Below, one piece after another: positions 32,706 to 46,600 of a stretch of DNA of 64,000 bases (its first letter is position 1; each line of letters begins with the position of its first letter). Under the pieces are notes generated by a model. It was not told where the DNA came from. It saw only the letters and a program-made list of their open reading frames with translations, and did no database searches. The position numbers and the translations under genes were made by a program. Source of the DNA: Chrysaora quinquecirrha (taxonomy: Eukaryota > Cnidaria > Scyphozoa > Semaeostomeae > Pelagiidae). The stretch is taken from positions 252,943-316,942 of the forward strand of contig JACTAT010000219.1 of NCBI GenBank assembly GCA_014526335.1, in the 5' to 3' direction.

Positions 32706-35700
32706 ATTTTTGAGGACAAGTTTGTGACAAGAAAAATTCAGACACACAATGTTATTTGCAAAAACGCTCCACTTGGATGCAACTGGGAAGGAGAAATGTC
32801 AAAGTATAAGGTAATGATTTAAACCACGTTTAAAATCTGTCATGATACATGATCTTACCATTCTTGTCTCTCAACTTAATCTATGAGATATGATTCTGAT
32901 CCTAAAAGGTATTCTGATCTGATTCTGATCTGATTCTGAAAAACAATATACCGGAAATCCTCAAATTTCCCCCCTTAAATAAGCCCTCCCCTGGAATGAG
33001 CCCCCACCCAAGAGCAAGAAATTATGAATAAGCCCCCCCTAGCCTTTTGAGTCCATATTGGTACTTTATCGAGCTATGACAGAAAAATTCATTCTCTACG
33101 TTAATGATGAATCATGATTTTGTGAATAATTTTATAACGAAAAGTAATTAAGCCCCCAGGGAGCTAATTCAAGGATTTACAGTATTAGAATGTTTGCCCT
33201 ATTCTAGTAAAGTGATTGCATATTTGCATATTTGGCTTCCCTATAAGCCAGGCTTGTAATCGTATTATAGGTCCACATAAGCTTTGGCTTACTGTAAGGT
33301 CTATTAAGCAAAGGGGAATTCCATATTTTGTTAAGCAATAGGTTTCTTTTCATCTTAAATATATTATTGATTTTGCCAGTCATGCAGAGTAAATATAAAC
33401 ATTTGGCAAAATTTGTTGATGGGTGGTTGGCTGTTTGCAAGCTGGAATTGAACATCAACCTATTCAGTTTCACCTTCATTAAAAACAAACAAATTTCCTG
33501 TGGTACATTGTGAATATTTATCATATTTTCCGATTTTTTTATAGAAACATCTCCAGAACTGTGCCAGAAGTAATGACCGTGGATTTAGTGAAACATGCGA
33601 GGCATTCATTGAACCAAGAGATATAAAACAGAACATCAAGTTAATTGTAGATGAAGCATATACAACATGTGAATATTGTAGCCAAGATGGAATCAAGACT
33701 GCAGATGTGAGTCCTCTTTTGGTCATCTTTTTGTAACTGTTGCAAATGTTTCAGGGTTAGTGAAATGTCAATATGCCCCAATCAGAAAAAAGAAATATTG
33801 TTATTATCATCACAATTGTTAAGTTTTCAAAGAATTATAGTTCTTTATTCCTTTCTTTTGTAGCTTGAGAAACATCAGAGATATGGTTGTCCGAAAGCTA
33901 AACTTTTTTGTCCATATAAAGAATTTGGTTGTCCTGAGAGTCAGGTAAAAGGATTAAAAGATATTTTAATCAAAATTATCAACCTTCTCACCATACCTTG
34001 TATGCTGAATATTTTTCAAATCATTATTGTTTTGTTCAATATTTCATTAAATTTCTTTACTATCTTACTCTAAAGAATGCCAGATCAGAAACCATTGTTG
34101 CAAATATTTCCACTTGTACTGGAGCTTAGTAGTTTCGTTGAACTCAGATGCTTTAAATGCATGTTTCACGCACGGTTCGTGATGTAGCTCAAATTGAAAA
34201 TCAGTTTATAATAGGTTATAAAGAAAAATAGGCAAATGGTGTAAAATTGTTTTTAAACAAATTGTTTCATATGCCATTGCTAACCAGTATCAAATTAAAC
34301 TCGCTAAATCTCGTTTAATACGCCAGTTTTACCCCATTATACCTAGCTAGTGATGCCTTTACAAAACGACCAAACGTTGTTGGCAAACATTTGAGATTTG
34401 CTTTAATTGACAATGTTTCCTTGTTTGGCCATGTCTTAAAACATTGCCTTACAAGCAGAATTGTTTAGCAATGGTCTTGAGAAACAGCGAAATTGTTGAA
34501 AAAAGGATTCATTACCACGAAGAAAGAGAGAATTCTACGACGTTTCGGGCTTTACCCTTTATCAAGTGCAGGGCCTCTTTTAAGGGAATAAAACTAGGAG
34601 GGCAAAAAAATTTAAGGGGACTTATTGTTCTATTGTTTTATCTTCAACACTTTCTTTCACAGTGCCAGCCCAGTCTTAGCAAGTTCATTATTCTTTCTCT
34701 AAGTCTTTTTGTCAAGAATTCATGCACCATCAGTCGTGCAAAGCTGGAGAAATAACAAGGGGGCATCTGTAGTTCAGTAGAGAATTTATACCGTACTAGT
34801 TATACTTATGCTACAGCTGGCTGTAAATGCGCCGATGGCGTACAGGGATCCAGAAATGTTCCTAATTAGGGGGGTCTGGGGGCATGCTCCCCCAGAAAAT
34901 TTTTCAAAATACAACCTCGAGAGTGGCCTAGGTTGGCTTTTGGCAACTTTATGAAACTAGGTGGGCAATGATAGGGACAGGACGTTTCAATTTTTTAGTT
35001 GGGTAAGGCGTAGAAAGATGCATGAAACATGCGTATCGAATTTATATGGTATTGAATAGTCTCTTTCTTTTATAGAGAAAATCACATACCGAGCTTGAAG
35101 AGCATAAACGTTATGGTATCCCCATTCACTTAGATTTATTTTTGGATGACTATTTATCATTGAGAAGAATATGTACTGATGAGTTTAAAAAACATCATAA
35201 ATCAAAAACAGACTGGAAAACTTTAGAAGACGATTTCAGGAGAATCGAAGCGAATTATTTAGTTTTGTCTCAAAAGTCTGAAATCAGACTAAATGATATT
35301 GAAAATAGACTTTATATTTTGGAGAATAAAAATGGCCACGATGATGAGCATTATAATAGAAAAGTTTTGAAGGAATTGGAGATAAAATTGAAAGATATTG
35401 AAGCTGTTTTGGGTTGTTTACAAGAAGACCGGACAGTATCGGTAAAAGACGGGGGCATTGAGAAAAGGATAACTCAGATTGAGTTGATGCTTGAAAACTT
35501 CGCTTCAACAGCACAGAGACTAGAGAAAATCAACATACAACAAGAAAAAGAACTTAACTTCAAAACTGCAAGACTTGAAAGCCTTGAGGCCCAAATAAGA
35601 GAATTTGAGCTCACTTCTCACGATGGTACATTGATATGGCAAATTACCAATTTCACTCAAAAGCGTCATGATGCTATCACGAAGAAGAAACCATACATAT

Positions 35701-36074
35701 TGAGTCCGTATTTCTACAGTGGACCACGAGGATACAAAATGTGCATTCGCCTTTATTTGAATGGCGATGGTCATGGTAAGACAACACACATCAGTATGTT
35801 TTTCACTTTAATGAAAGGACCGTTTGATGCTTTACTACCGTGGCCATTTAGGCAGCCGGCTCGCATGTCTATATTGGATCAGAATAATATACAACATTGT
35901 GAGGACTCTTTCCGTCCGGATCCAAGCAGTCCTTCGTTTCAGAGACCGAAGTCGGAAACCAATATATCGTCCGGATGTCCTTTATTCATGCCTCTAGCAG
36001 CCTTGAATTCAAACGCATACGTTAAAGATGACTGCATGTTTGTCAAAGTCTCCGTGGAAGGCTTTTCCGTCTAG
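32706..36074 (+). CDS. TRAF-family adaptor, TRAF-type zinc fingers, coiled coil and MATH domain; RING exon not found
   Basis: Four exons join in phase: 32706-32810, 33545-33706, 33864-33944, 35076-36074 (448 residues shown). TRAF proteins link cell-surface receptors to ubiquitin and kinase signalling in the cytoplasm. Exon 1 has the TRAF-finger motif ICKNAPLGCNWEGE, continued by YKKHLQNC. Exons 2-4 add a further finger (CEYCSQDG, HQRYGCPKAKLFCP, FGCPESQ). A long coiled coil follows (about residues 150-290), then the TRAF-C/MATH domain: DGTLIWQITNF, GYKMCIRLYLNGDG, DALLPWPFRQPARMS, SFRPDPSSPSF, SGCPLFMPLAAL, YVKDDCMFVKVSV. This is closest in style to TRAF2/3. The first exon begins with an acceptor (IFEDKFVTRKI), so an upstream RING exon is expected, but none was seen between 29.6 and 32.7 kb. 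Confidence 0.9.
32948..33184. mobile_element. MITE, TACYGKAAATCCT ends
   Basis: TACCGGAAATCCT at the left and AGGATTTACAGTA at the right are imperfect inverses bounding about 237 bp. The interior has AATAAGCCCCCC words. It lies in the first recognised intron of the TRAF gene. Confidence 0.6.
34356..34480. mobile_element. partial MITE, 'CCAAATGATCAAACA' family, copy 2
   Basis: GGCAAACATTTGAGATTTGCTT and ACAAGCAGAATTGTTTAGCA match the copies at 18176, 40130 and 52151. It lies in the TRAF intron before the last exon and is truncated. Confidence 0.55.
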
Positions 36075-36184
36075 AGCAGAATACATACTACCCATAACAA
36101 GTAATTGTCAGGACTCTCTGTCGTGACCCCTGCGGTTATTATTGCAGAGGTCGGGGACGGGGACTATCGATAGCCCAGACCGTC

Positions 36185-36385
36185 GTGCCTCTGGCAACCT
36201 TCATATCAAGCGCGTATAGCTACGTTAAAGACAGTAAAGATGACTGCTTGTTTGTCAAACTCGTCATTTTGGGAGGCTATACCATCTAGAGCGGAATCCA
36301 TACTACACTGGAATAATTGTCAGATTTATGATGGTCTAACTAAAGCAGTTCTTATTGCAGAGATCGGAAACGGAGATCATGGACA
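36185..36385 (+). pseudogene. degenerate tandem copy of the TRAF 3' end
   Basis: The stretch repeats, in order, the last 85 coding bases and about 95 bp of 3' flank of the TRAF gene (35989-36170). Paired landmarks are TGCCTCTRGCARCCTT, TACGTTAAAGA, GATGACTGCWTGTTTGTCAAA, ATCTAGAGCGGAAT/GTCTAGAGCAGAAT, TAATTGTCAG and TTATTGCAGAGRTCGG. It has small insertions and no open frame, so it is a decayed partial duplication. Confidence 0.85.
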
Positions 36386-37688
36386 TCCCTTCAATTAAAA
36401 CGCGTGAGGATACTTGAAAAGGCTATAAAATATTGATCTGCGATTCCAATTGCTTTTTGCGGATATTACGATGGGGCAAGTCCAGTGTGAAATGAAAAGG
36501 GGTGACGGAGACTATGAAAATCGAGGAATTCCTTTCTGTTTGGGAAGCGATTCGCATTTTTCTAATAAAATAAAATCACCGATAACATTAAAATCAAATA
36601 AAATCACCAGAACGGAACACGAGAAGAGGGAAACTACGGGCCTAAAACAGCACTATTAAGTAATGCAGTGTTCCACTCGTTATATAGCCGATATACAGAT
36701 AACTACTACTGCTAAACGAGATTTTTATCTTAGGCCACATAAACAGTGCGATTGGTTCATTGGTGATCATCAAATGACTAGCTTGCCTACTAATATTTTT
36801 GCTGCAATTGCAAATGTCAAAATAGCATCTGTTGCAGCTCAAAAAGAAACGCTTTATTGGGTTGGTTTTCATTCTTTTAAATTCATAGGATCCTTAGTGT
36901 TTATAAGGCAACTGTTTTTTCGGTAATTTGTAAATACAGTAGGTATGTAGAAATGTAAAGATAAACATATAAATAGATAAGATTAAACGAATGTTCTCCA
37001 ATTAATGTAAATTCGTAGTTTGATATTTCACAAAATGATATCTATTTTTTTCGGCCTACTGTAAAAAAGATTTCTTTCACTCGTTATTTCATTGCATATT
37101 TTTACTTAGCTAGAATTGTAAAATTTTGAAGTTGGTTTGTTTGAATGCGGATACGAATTCTACAATAGAATGGTTATTTGACTTCTGTTTTCTGCTTGGC
37201 CGACGTGAAGGGTACTTTTTACAGAATAATATAACAGTAATAATTCAGTAAAACTCTTAATATTACTTTACAGCTAAATAAAACATATATACATTTAAAA
37301 CTCATGTTTCAGAACCTTCATTGCATGGTTCTTGATGTGACTTTGTGTTACGATTTGTCAAAAAACTGAAAGAGGGAGAACATATTTTGTTGAAGTTAAG
37401 TACACTCAACGAAGAAAAATTTCCAATCAATTTAAATGATCATGTATCATGATTTACATGATCTGGGCAGTTATTTCCGCCTCTACCGAACTTCCTTCCT
37501 GGAAATCAGTCGCAAATACCTCGGTTAAAATAACCAGAGCGAGATTTGTTTTTTTTTCAATCGATGACGTCGACAGTCGACTCAACAACAGAACACGAGA
37601 AAAGGGCCTAACAGCGACAGCACTGGCACTGAGCGAGAATCAGTTTTAGAAGACATTTTACGAAACTTTCGATGGCCGTGCGAGTCAA
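36386..37688. other. intergenic between TRAF and SCYL3
   Basis: Contains AATAAAATAAAATCACC near 36565, a possible TRAF poly(A) region, and no recognised exon. The last few hundred bases should hold the SCYL3 promoter. Confidence 0.35.
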
Positions 37689-40600
37689 ATGGGAGCTGAA
37701 GAAAGTATTTTGAGGAATTACGAAGTCGGAAGCCCTTATGAAGTAGAGAATATTGCTCACGAAGCTAGTAGCAGTGCCACCAAGAAGTCAGCAGGTGAAA
37801 ATGAAGGAAGTGGGCCTAAATTGGAATTTCGCGTTTGTCCTGCTTTTCACAAGGAAGATGGCTCTTCGATTAGCGTTTTGATATTCGACAAAAAGAAGGG
37901 CTGTAAATCACAGCATGGAATTAACAATGCTGAAGTAAGAATAGGCTTATTAGGTATTCTAACGGAAAGTTTTCTGGCTAAAGATCAAATCTTGTTGCTC
38001 ACAAGATAATATCTTGTGAGCAACAATGGGCTGTTCCGGTCTTCACAGCCATATCCTATTAAAAGTACGAAAATGAATCGAAAAGTTGATGATACTTAAG
38101 AATGCAATACTTAAGAATGCAAGGGCTGCAACCTTAAATTTTAAAGATTTTCCTTCAACTTATAGGCATTTCTGCTGCACTGGGAGGGGAGTGTGAGTTT
38201 CAAATTCTCAGACTCAAATTCTAAGGTGCTGTGGCGTTGTGGTGTAATCCAGCTGACTCGTGGTGTCAGAAGCTCAGTCTGGTCAGGGTTTAAGCCTAGA
38301 CCATTCAAAGAATACAAAGTGAGCCTTACCATAACAAGTCTTGTCTGGTTTCACATTAGAAACAATCCATTTGTTAACCTTAGTCTAACTTTCTAATTAC
38401 TCTTTCAGGTCCTACGCACTGTCAGACATCCATTCATTTTGAAGTACATTGGTCAATGTGAAAGTGATAGATCTATAAAGCTTTTAACTGAAGATGTATT
38501 CTCGCTTGAATACTGCATTCATGACTTGGAAAATTTTGAGATAATAGCTGGCCTCCACAATATTCTTGAAGCTCTTATTTTCATGCATGAGAAGGTACTT
38601 TGTCTCCACTTCTAATGATGATGTAATTTCGTTTTTCCAACGTGTATGAAAACTAAAAAGCTATTAAATCAAAATGCAGCACATGGGGTCATAAAAAGAG
38701 GCACTGGACACTGGGAGCTGCTAGATAGTGCTATAGGAAGTAAAACATTTTCAAGCTCACCACTGTTCCTCAAACAATAGGAACAATAGGCAGCCATACA
38801 GCTAATATTTCAAAGTAACTAGATTTTTTAAATATGTGGGGGGGCACCAGCCCAACCAGCCCCTCCATTGTCTACAAGCCTGCTGCTTAACCTCTTTAGT
38901 TGCTTATGTATACATAAAACATGGGCTGGTCAGCCCCTGTTGCTTTCAGCTCTCTGTAGTGAAACTCTAGTCTTCGCTTGTCTTTTACACTATCAAGGTA
39001 ATTGCTAGAGAGGACCCTTTTTTCATAATCAATCAAATGAAGAAAACTCAAAAATTAAACTACTGTGCTGGTCATAACAGGAATAGACACAAGATCCTCA
39101 TTGGAGGTCCAGCCATGAGAAAGGCCCTAATAATTAAAAAATTACTATACTCTACAAAAAAACTACGAAAAAGAGCTGAAAAGAAAATTTAGTCTTTCTC
39201 ACATTTGATGACAGGCAAAAATATCTAAAAGTATTGGAAATAAATTTTGGAAGAAACAACTAAAATGACATTATTTAAGCGTTTAGTATTGTTGAGTTTC
39301 GCTTACTGGCAAGCTTAAAGACATGGTTGTACTTATATTTATCTTTATGTGTGTCTACAGGGAGGTCTGGTGCACAAAAATGTCTGCTGGTCATCTGTAT
39401 TTGTCAGCAAGAAAGATGGAAGCTGGAAATTGGGAGGTATGGAAAAGGTGAGAAATAATTTTGGAGTACTTTAGTATAGAATCAAGCAGATATATAGTCC
39501 AGGAAGCCTTTTTATTTTTGTTATGTCATTATTACTAGGTTGAAAAGCTCTCATCACAAGGGATGGATCAAGATGTGAATGATTATACTGATTTTGCTAT
39601 CTCATTGATGGATTCTGTTGAGACTTGTGGTATGTGATGCGAATGAATTGTTAATAAACATGTATAAAATTTATCTATCTTTAAGTTCAAACTAGTTGTT
39701 TCTAGCTTGTTTGCAGAACTCTTTGCAGAACCTTGAAAATAGAATGTTAAAGTTGTTTACAGTAGTTACATTTTTTACATTTGGGGTTAAAACTGGGGTA
39801 TTTAAAGATTGTATTTTGACCAAAACACATTTTACTGAAGAACTTTGAGACGATTTAAGGATTGCACATGACTTTTTTTCAAATGTTTCATTTCTGAAAC
39901 TTCTTGCTTCAATTTAACTTGGTGTGAAATTATTTTTTGCTTTCAGGCTATGAACAAAAGAAATTTGTGCAGAGATTGCAGGAGTTAAATGCAAAGAACC
40001 AGGTATATCATTGCTAGTTGTGATCTATTTGACAACTGATTTCCTTCAGTAGCAGTCAACAGGAACACTCTTGCCATTGCCATCAGCTATATACTATGAA
40101 TTCTGACTCAAAAGCTAATTACCGCAAAAGTTTCTTAAACAGCTACAAACGAGCGAGCAAAGATTGTTAGTCAAGCATTTGAAATTTCCTATATAAGCAA
40201 ACAATGTTTGACCGCTTTGCCACATTGAAAAAGCTGCTTTAGAAGCAGAATTTATTAGCAATGCTTTAAAAAAAATTCTCTGCTTGTCACAAGCAAAAGA
40301 ACGTTTGATGAGCAATGTTTTGAAACGTGGCCAGTGAAGCAGTAAAACGTTTTGCTTGACAAGCGAATTCCAGATGTTTGACAAAAATGTTGATTGTTTG
40401 GCCGGGACCTTACACTACAAGCCTTAATCTTTATTTTGAGAACCTTTTGGAATGTAGAATGGTTTGTCCATTGATCTTGACCAGTTCTGGCTTTAATCCC
40501 ACGTTGACAACAAGTGCACTTTTTTTTAATAAGCAACTGGTCAATAAGCAACTAAGGGCTGTGATTTGCTCAAATTTTGGTTGAAATAGCTTTCTTTATA

Positions 40601-43600
40601 CAATACATCATTGCAAACTTGTCAATTACATTGAACAGCATGGAAGAAGCCAGAAAAAGAGTTTTAGGGGGTACCCAGTCATTCTGCGAGGGCTGAAAGA
40701 CCAGATACATTAAGCAACTTCGAGGGCTAGACCGAAGGTCCAGTTGCTCATTTAAAAAGTGTATATTTTCTTTCTTAGCATGCCGAGGCAGGAAATTCAT
40801 GCTTGCACACTGGGCATTTAAAGTCTCTCTTAGACGAGCCTATATTCAAGTAAGAGCCTTTATTTTGTCCAGATTAAGAATCATAGTTTTGTATCCTAGA
40901 AGAACCCTAGAAGACAGCATTGCAGTATGAAGGCATAACATTCATTTTTTATAAGAAACTTCTGTCCCTAACTTGCAGTAAGGTTTCTAAAAAACAAGTT
41001 GTCAAAAATTATTCTGTATATCTTGCTGATTCGATCTTTCAAAAGTTATGTTTCTGTGCAGGAATAGTTTTTTGGAAATTTCAAAGTTCTTTAACGAAAT
41101 CACGATGAAGAAAGAAAGCGAGAAAGAAATGTTCTTCAGGTACGAATTACGCTTTTTTTGTAAGAACAACAGGAGCTTCATTTTTGGCGAAAATTTAAGA
41201 ACACACGAAAAGCTAAGAAAAAACTAAAGCTAGAAAACCGGGCTGAACATTAACCTTGTCCCAGAGCCTTTTAGAATTAGAAAAAGCTCCCTTTCCCTCC
41301 ACTTTCCATTTTCCCAAAAAAAAAGAGACTCTGTCACCTAGAGTAGCTGGACATTGACCAAACCAAATGCATTATACACAAGCAAACAGACTAATATGGC
41401 TAGACTTGTCGCGTGCGACACTTTATTCGGCGTGTTTTCCAGGGTGGCTAAACGTGCGAGTGACATGCTAGTGCAAGTGAGCAACATGTCCCTCGAGTCA
41501 TTTGCATAGCGCGGTGACAAGAAATGTTTCTGTTGTCTCCCAGAAACATTTGCATGTCTCTTGCTACAAATTTTGTCGTGCGCTACAATGTCTCCGAGGT
41601 GGCTAAACTGGGAGACACCAATGTCGCGCGCGACATGTCTCCTAAGCCAGGCCTTAAGGAAACCAGGGAAGAGGCGCCCTCTGCTCTCTTTGGGAAGAGC
41701 GCCTCCCTTTGAATAAACGCCCTTTTTATAGACTTCAACATTTATTTTCTCTGTACATAGGGCCGAGCGTAAAGGCTAGATTTGTTGGAAACTGAATCAA
41801 GTACCTACAATAAATTGGGGAAAATTACAACGAGGATTGTTTTTGAATAATTGGCAGGGCTAGATCCTCCCTTCATTTCAGCGTTTTGGAATCTGTCCAC
41901 ATCATAACCAAAAAGCCGGTTCTGTGTAGATAGAAAAAGTTCATTTTCTCACTTGGACTCTTCAATTAATTTTCATTGTTCTTCCCCCCTAAAGCTGATT
42001 GTTGTTTAAAACACAATGCCAACTCAGCTTTTCGTTCTGATTGGTGCATTTCGAGACGCATCTGGGTATAAATTCCGCCTTATTCTATTGTTTTGGTCTG
42101 AAAAACAGCATTTAATATGCCCGAAAATGTTTCCACTGTTTATCGCAATTTTGAAGTTTTGTACCAAAGACTATTCATACATTGGGGAACAAATTTTCCT
42201 TATTTTTTTGTTTACCTCATTTGATTTAAGGTAACTTTCCCAGGCCAGTGCATAATGCCTATTTATAAATCATAGAAGGGTCTGGAATTTGTTTCTCAGA
42301 AAACAAAACATTAGGCTCTTTATTTGACATGCGCATTGTCATTAAGGAAAACCACAGGTACTTAAAGGGGAATCCCCTTTTTCTTTTGTAGTTCAAAATT
42401 GCGGGGAAAAACCATTAATTCCATGCATTGTGTCATGATCAGATCACAAACACAGGTGTCGAATTGTAAATATTTCTTCTGCTGTGCAATGGTGCAATAC
42501 CCGTTATTTATTGGGATTATTGGGAAAGTCCCTTGGCTTATCCACGTGTCTTTCGTAATGAGAATTTTTAATCGAGTATCCAATTGAGCACCTAAGTGTG
42601 ACGTCATAAAAAATCTATTTTTAGAATTTCGAAATTTGCTTTTCATTTTGTGAAAGAGCGTCAAAAATAATTCATAATCATGCAAAATCAGTCAAAATCA
42701 TTGACTATGTCAAAATGAAGAGCAGATTTCGAAAATCTAAAAATAGATCTTTGTAACGTCATGCCTTACTGTAGATACTCTTTTATACTTTTACTTACCT
42801 TACAGTATTCTTTTAAACTCTTCTTTTACGAACGAGAATCGGTAATTTTTGTTCGAGGCTGGCTGTTCTTAATCCTTTGTGGGCCGATTTTCGAAATACT
42901 TGTCATAGAGCACTCAAATTTGCAAATATAGTAGATATAGGTAAGAAACAAACAAAGCCGGTGAAAAATTGGTCTGGGGGGCGTGGGCGATTTAAAAAAA
43001 ATTATTTCCCCAAGGCCTTTTGCCCGTGACAGCTGCATCATTGACTTCATGGTTTTGACGCCTAGGCAAAATAAAAGTGCATTCAAAATACTACAAGAAA
43101 AGTATTTACTTCCCCAGTCCAAAGCATCTAGCTTTACGGAAATTTAAATTTTAGATTTTCAAATAAGGCCATAATTTAGGCCATGACAAAAAATTTTCGA
43201 CATCTTCGCCAAAAATTTTCAAATCCTTTGCTTCAGAGCATCCGCCATGCCGAAAACGCTGTGAACTTAGGCCTAAAACGCTGACTAAACATACTATTAC
43301 TCAAATTTAGGCTTGCCTGATCAAATGGAACAAAATAAATGCATATGGCAACTGTGGCCCATAAGGGGTTAACTTTTCATATTCAATCTTACCCGATTCA
43401 GTTCAACTTAGATTCTGTTAAAATATTCTTGGGGACTGGGGACAGTTTATCTTAGCAATACATCGTATATGAAAAAAGGTAATAACAGTACACAAGAGCT
43501 CATAGCTATACTTTCTTAGGTTTGAAATTTGAAGTACTGATCTCTACTAAATTTTTTGAGGAGCTACTGTGTACAAACTTTATTATAAGCATACCTAAAG

Positions 43601-46600
43601 TTTTGCTTAGCCTCCTACATGCTTTTTTATAAGGAACCACTTTATATATAAGGAACCTACAGGTCGAAGGTCGAAAAATATAAAGAACTTATACTACTAA
43701 CGATAAAATCGCTATTTGCAGTAAAAGTTCACATAGATTGTTATTGCTCAGTATGAAATATTTCCTTGAGTAATTTCCAGCTTTGCTCATGTACAAATGA
43801 CTCTTTATAATACAGTCATGGCAATAAATATGCAGTTAAAATAAAGGAACTATTAAGGACCTTTTGGTACTACAATTGAATCAAAAGAGGCCCAAAAATA
43901 GGGAACTTTTGGAACTAGACCTTGAGATCTGTTTGCTCTTAAAAATGTTCGATTTTGAGCCTAGAATTATTCTTATATCATTACGACAACACTTGTAAAT
44001 TTGGTTCAGGATCGAGAAAGACAGTTAAGATCTTTGATACTGTCTCTGTTATTCATAGAAATGTCCCGGAGAAATGTGTACACAGTCACAGCAAAAGTCT
44101 TAATGAGTGTAGACATTTCAAACGTATAGCCAAAAAGTCATACTAGTATTTTTTCCTCATTAATGTTTTTCAATTATTTGATTACAGGACATTGGCCGAT
44201 AAACTACGAAGTCTTGATCATACAGTAGTTGCAAAGAAGCTATTGAAAAGACTGTTTTCCAAAATAACTCTCGCGGAGCCAAGTGCAGAGAAATACTTCA
44301 TTCCTGAATTACTAGCCTTTGGAAAAAGTAATAATTTCTTTATCTTTTGAAAATATATCCAATTGGGCATAAAACTTAATGGTGAAGAGTATAACGCAAA
44401 GCCTTAAAACTTTGATTAGAAAACAAACCGAAGATGGCAATTTTTTTATCAAATAAATATTCGACTGTTAAGAATTTGATAAGAAATACGAAAACTTTTA
44501 ATTTGTAATAAAACATGTTTCGAACAAACTAAACATCTTAGGTAACACAGCTTGAAATGACTAAATATTCAATGCGTTGCTGTACGTGATTTAACCAAAT
44601 AATAAGCAAGTCAGCTCAAGTTGAACAGTGTTTATTCGAAACAGGTTTTATAGATTAAAATTTTTCGTTTTTGTTATCAAATTCTTAACATATTGTTTCA
44701 ATGTTCGAAGCTTTGAAAATGTTTGATTGTATTTCCAACAGTCATTGACAGAGCCATTCTCTTTGTTTTCCAACTAGAATTTCACTCCGTCAGTTTTGAC
44801 TTTTTTATTTGCAATTGTGCACCCTACCTTATACCGGCATGGCTCATGGCTGCTAATTATTATAAGTAACTTGGTCTTAAACAAGAAAGATAAATGTAGG
44901 ACGATACCTATTCGAAAGATGTCTTGCAACTTTAAAATTGTTTTTTGTTTTTGAAATGTCCCATAAGTTTAGCCTTATTTAAACAAATTGGTAGAAAACA
45001 ATAGCATCGAATTTAAGGCTCATGAAAACGTATTTACTGTTATCTCTTTTTCTTCTTCATTTCAGGTCATGGAATTGACAATTTTCGTCCAATGTTTCCT
45101 GATGATATTTATAGGTAACTATTTCCACTGCTTGATTTTTTCAGACTGGTTCAATCTCATGTAATACTTTGGCAAAGGCAAAGAAAAGGCATTGCTTTGT
45201 ATTGCTCGTAGGGCTTTTATTAAAACATGTTAATATTGAACAGTTTTTTGCAATTCTTTATCCGGTTAGCTTTTTTCGTGTGACAGTCTTTAGACATTTA
45301 TATTCAGACTAGCCCTTGCCCGTCTCAGACATTTGTATTCGGACTAGCACTTGCCCGTCTCAGACATTGGTATTCAGACTAGCCCTTGCCCATCTCAGGC
45401 ATTCATATTCAGACTAGCCCTTGCCCATCTCAGACATTTATATTCAGACTAGCCCTTGCCCATCTCAGAGATTTATATTCAGACTAGCCCTTGTCCGTCT
45501 CAGACATTTGTATTTGGACTAGCCCTTGCCCGTCTCAAACATTTGTATTCGGAATAGCCCTTGCCCGTCTCAAACATTTATATTCGTACTAGCTCTTGAC
45601 CGTTTCAGATGTTCATATTCATACAAGCCCTTTCCCATCACTGACATTTATATTCATACTAGCCCTTGCCCATCTCAGGCACTTATATTCAGACATTTAT
45701 ATTCAGACTAGCGCTTGCCCGTCTCTGACCACTGCCCCAAAGGACAACTGCCTCTAAAGACCACTGCCCCACAAGGACAACTGCCTCCGGCATTGTGCAT
45801 TTTCGTGGCTATACTTGCTGTTAATCTGAATCTTTATCTGAATCTGAATCTCAACTTAAACTTGCTTTTAATCTTTATCTTTGTCTTTATCCTAATTTTA
45901 ATCTTAATCTTAATCTTAATCTTAAACTTAATCTTATTCAAAGATCAGACTGAAACTTACAGTTCATTTTAATCTTACTCTTAATCTTCATTTAAAGTCA
46001 ACCTCAATCTAATTGTGGTTGATCTAAATCATGACTTCATGACAAACTTGATCTAAATCTTAGTCTTAATCTAAATCTTAATTGCTAACTTAATGATCAT
46101 CTTTATCTTCATCTAAATCTCAATCGTATTCTCAAAATGAAACTGAATCTTAAACTTTAAATCAACCTTAATCTTGTTCCAAATTGTAAGCTTTTATCTT
46201 AATCTTAAACTGAAAAGGTTTATTATTTCATTATTAAAAATAATTTTGAATAAAAATTCAAATTCAAATTAAAAGTAAAATAATTTTAAACTGAATATTA
46301 AAATTAAAATTCAAGTAAAAATAAAAAAGAATTTAAATGAAACTTTGAACTAAATTTAAATTATAGAGTTAAAATTAATAATATTGAAATCAAAATCAAA
46401 TTGATTTTGAAGTTATTATTGAAATAAAGGCTTACTCATAGCCTTTTAAATTAATCTTATCAGAGTAGTCTTGATCTGCTCTTAGCTTTAACTGAAAATA
46501 AAAAAAGAGTTTAATAAAATGTGAAATAAGTCAAAAGAAAGCAATGTAGTTGTGAGGAAGTGACTTTTAGACTTTAAAAAGGCTTTTAGACTCATAAATA

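Noticed and set aside
45715..45972. Leu/Asn-rich open frame
   Set aside because: It is produced by the minisatellite and the AATCTT simple repeat.
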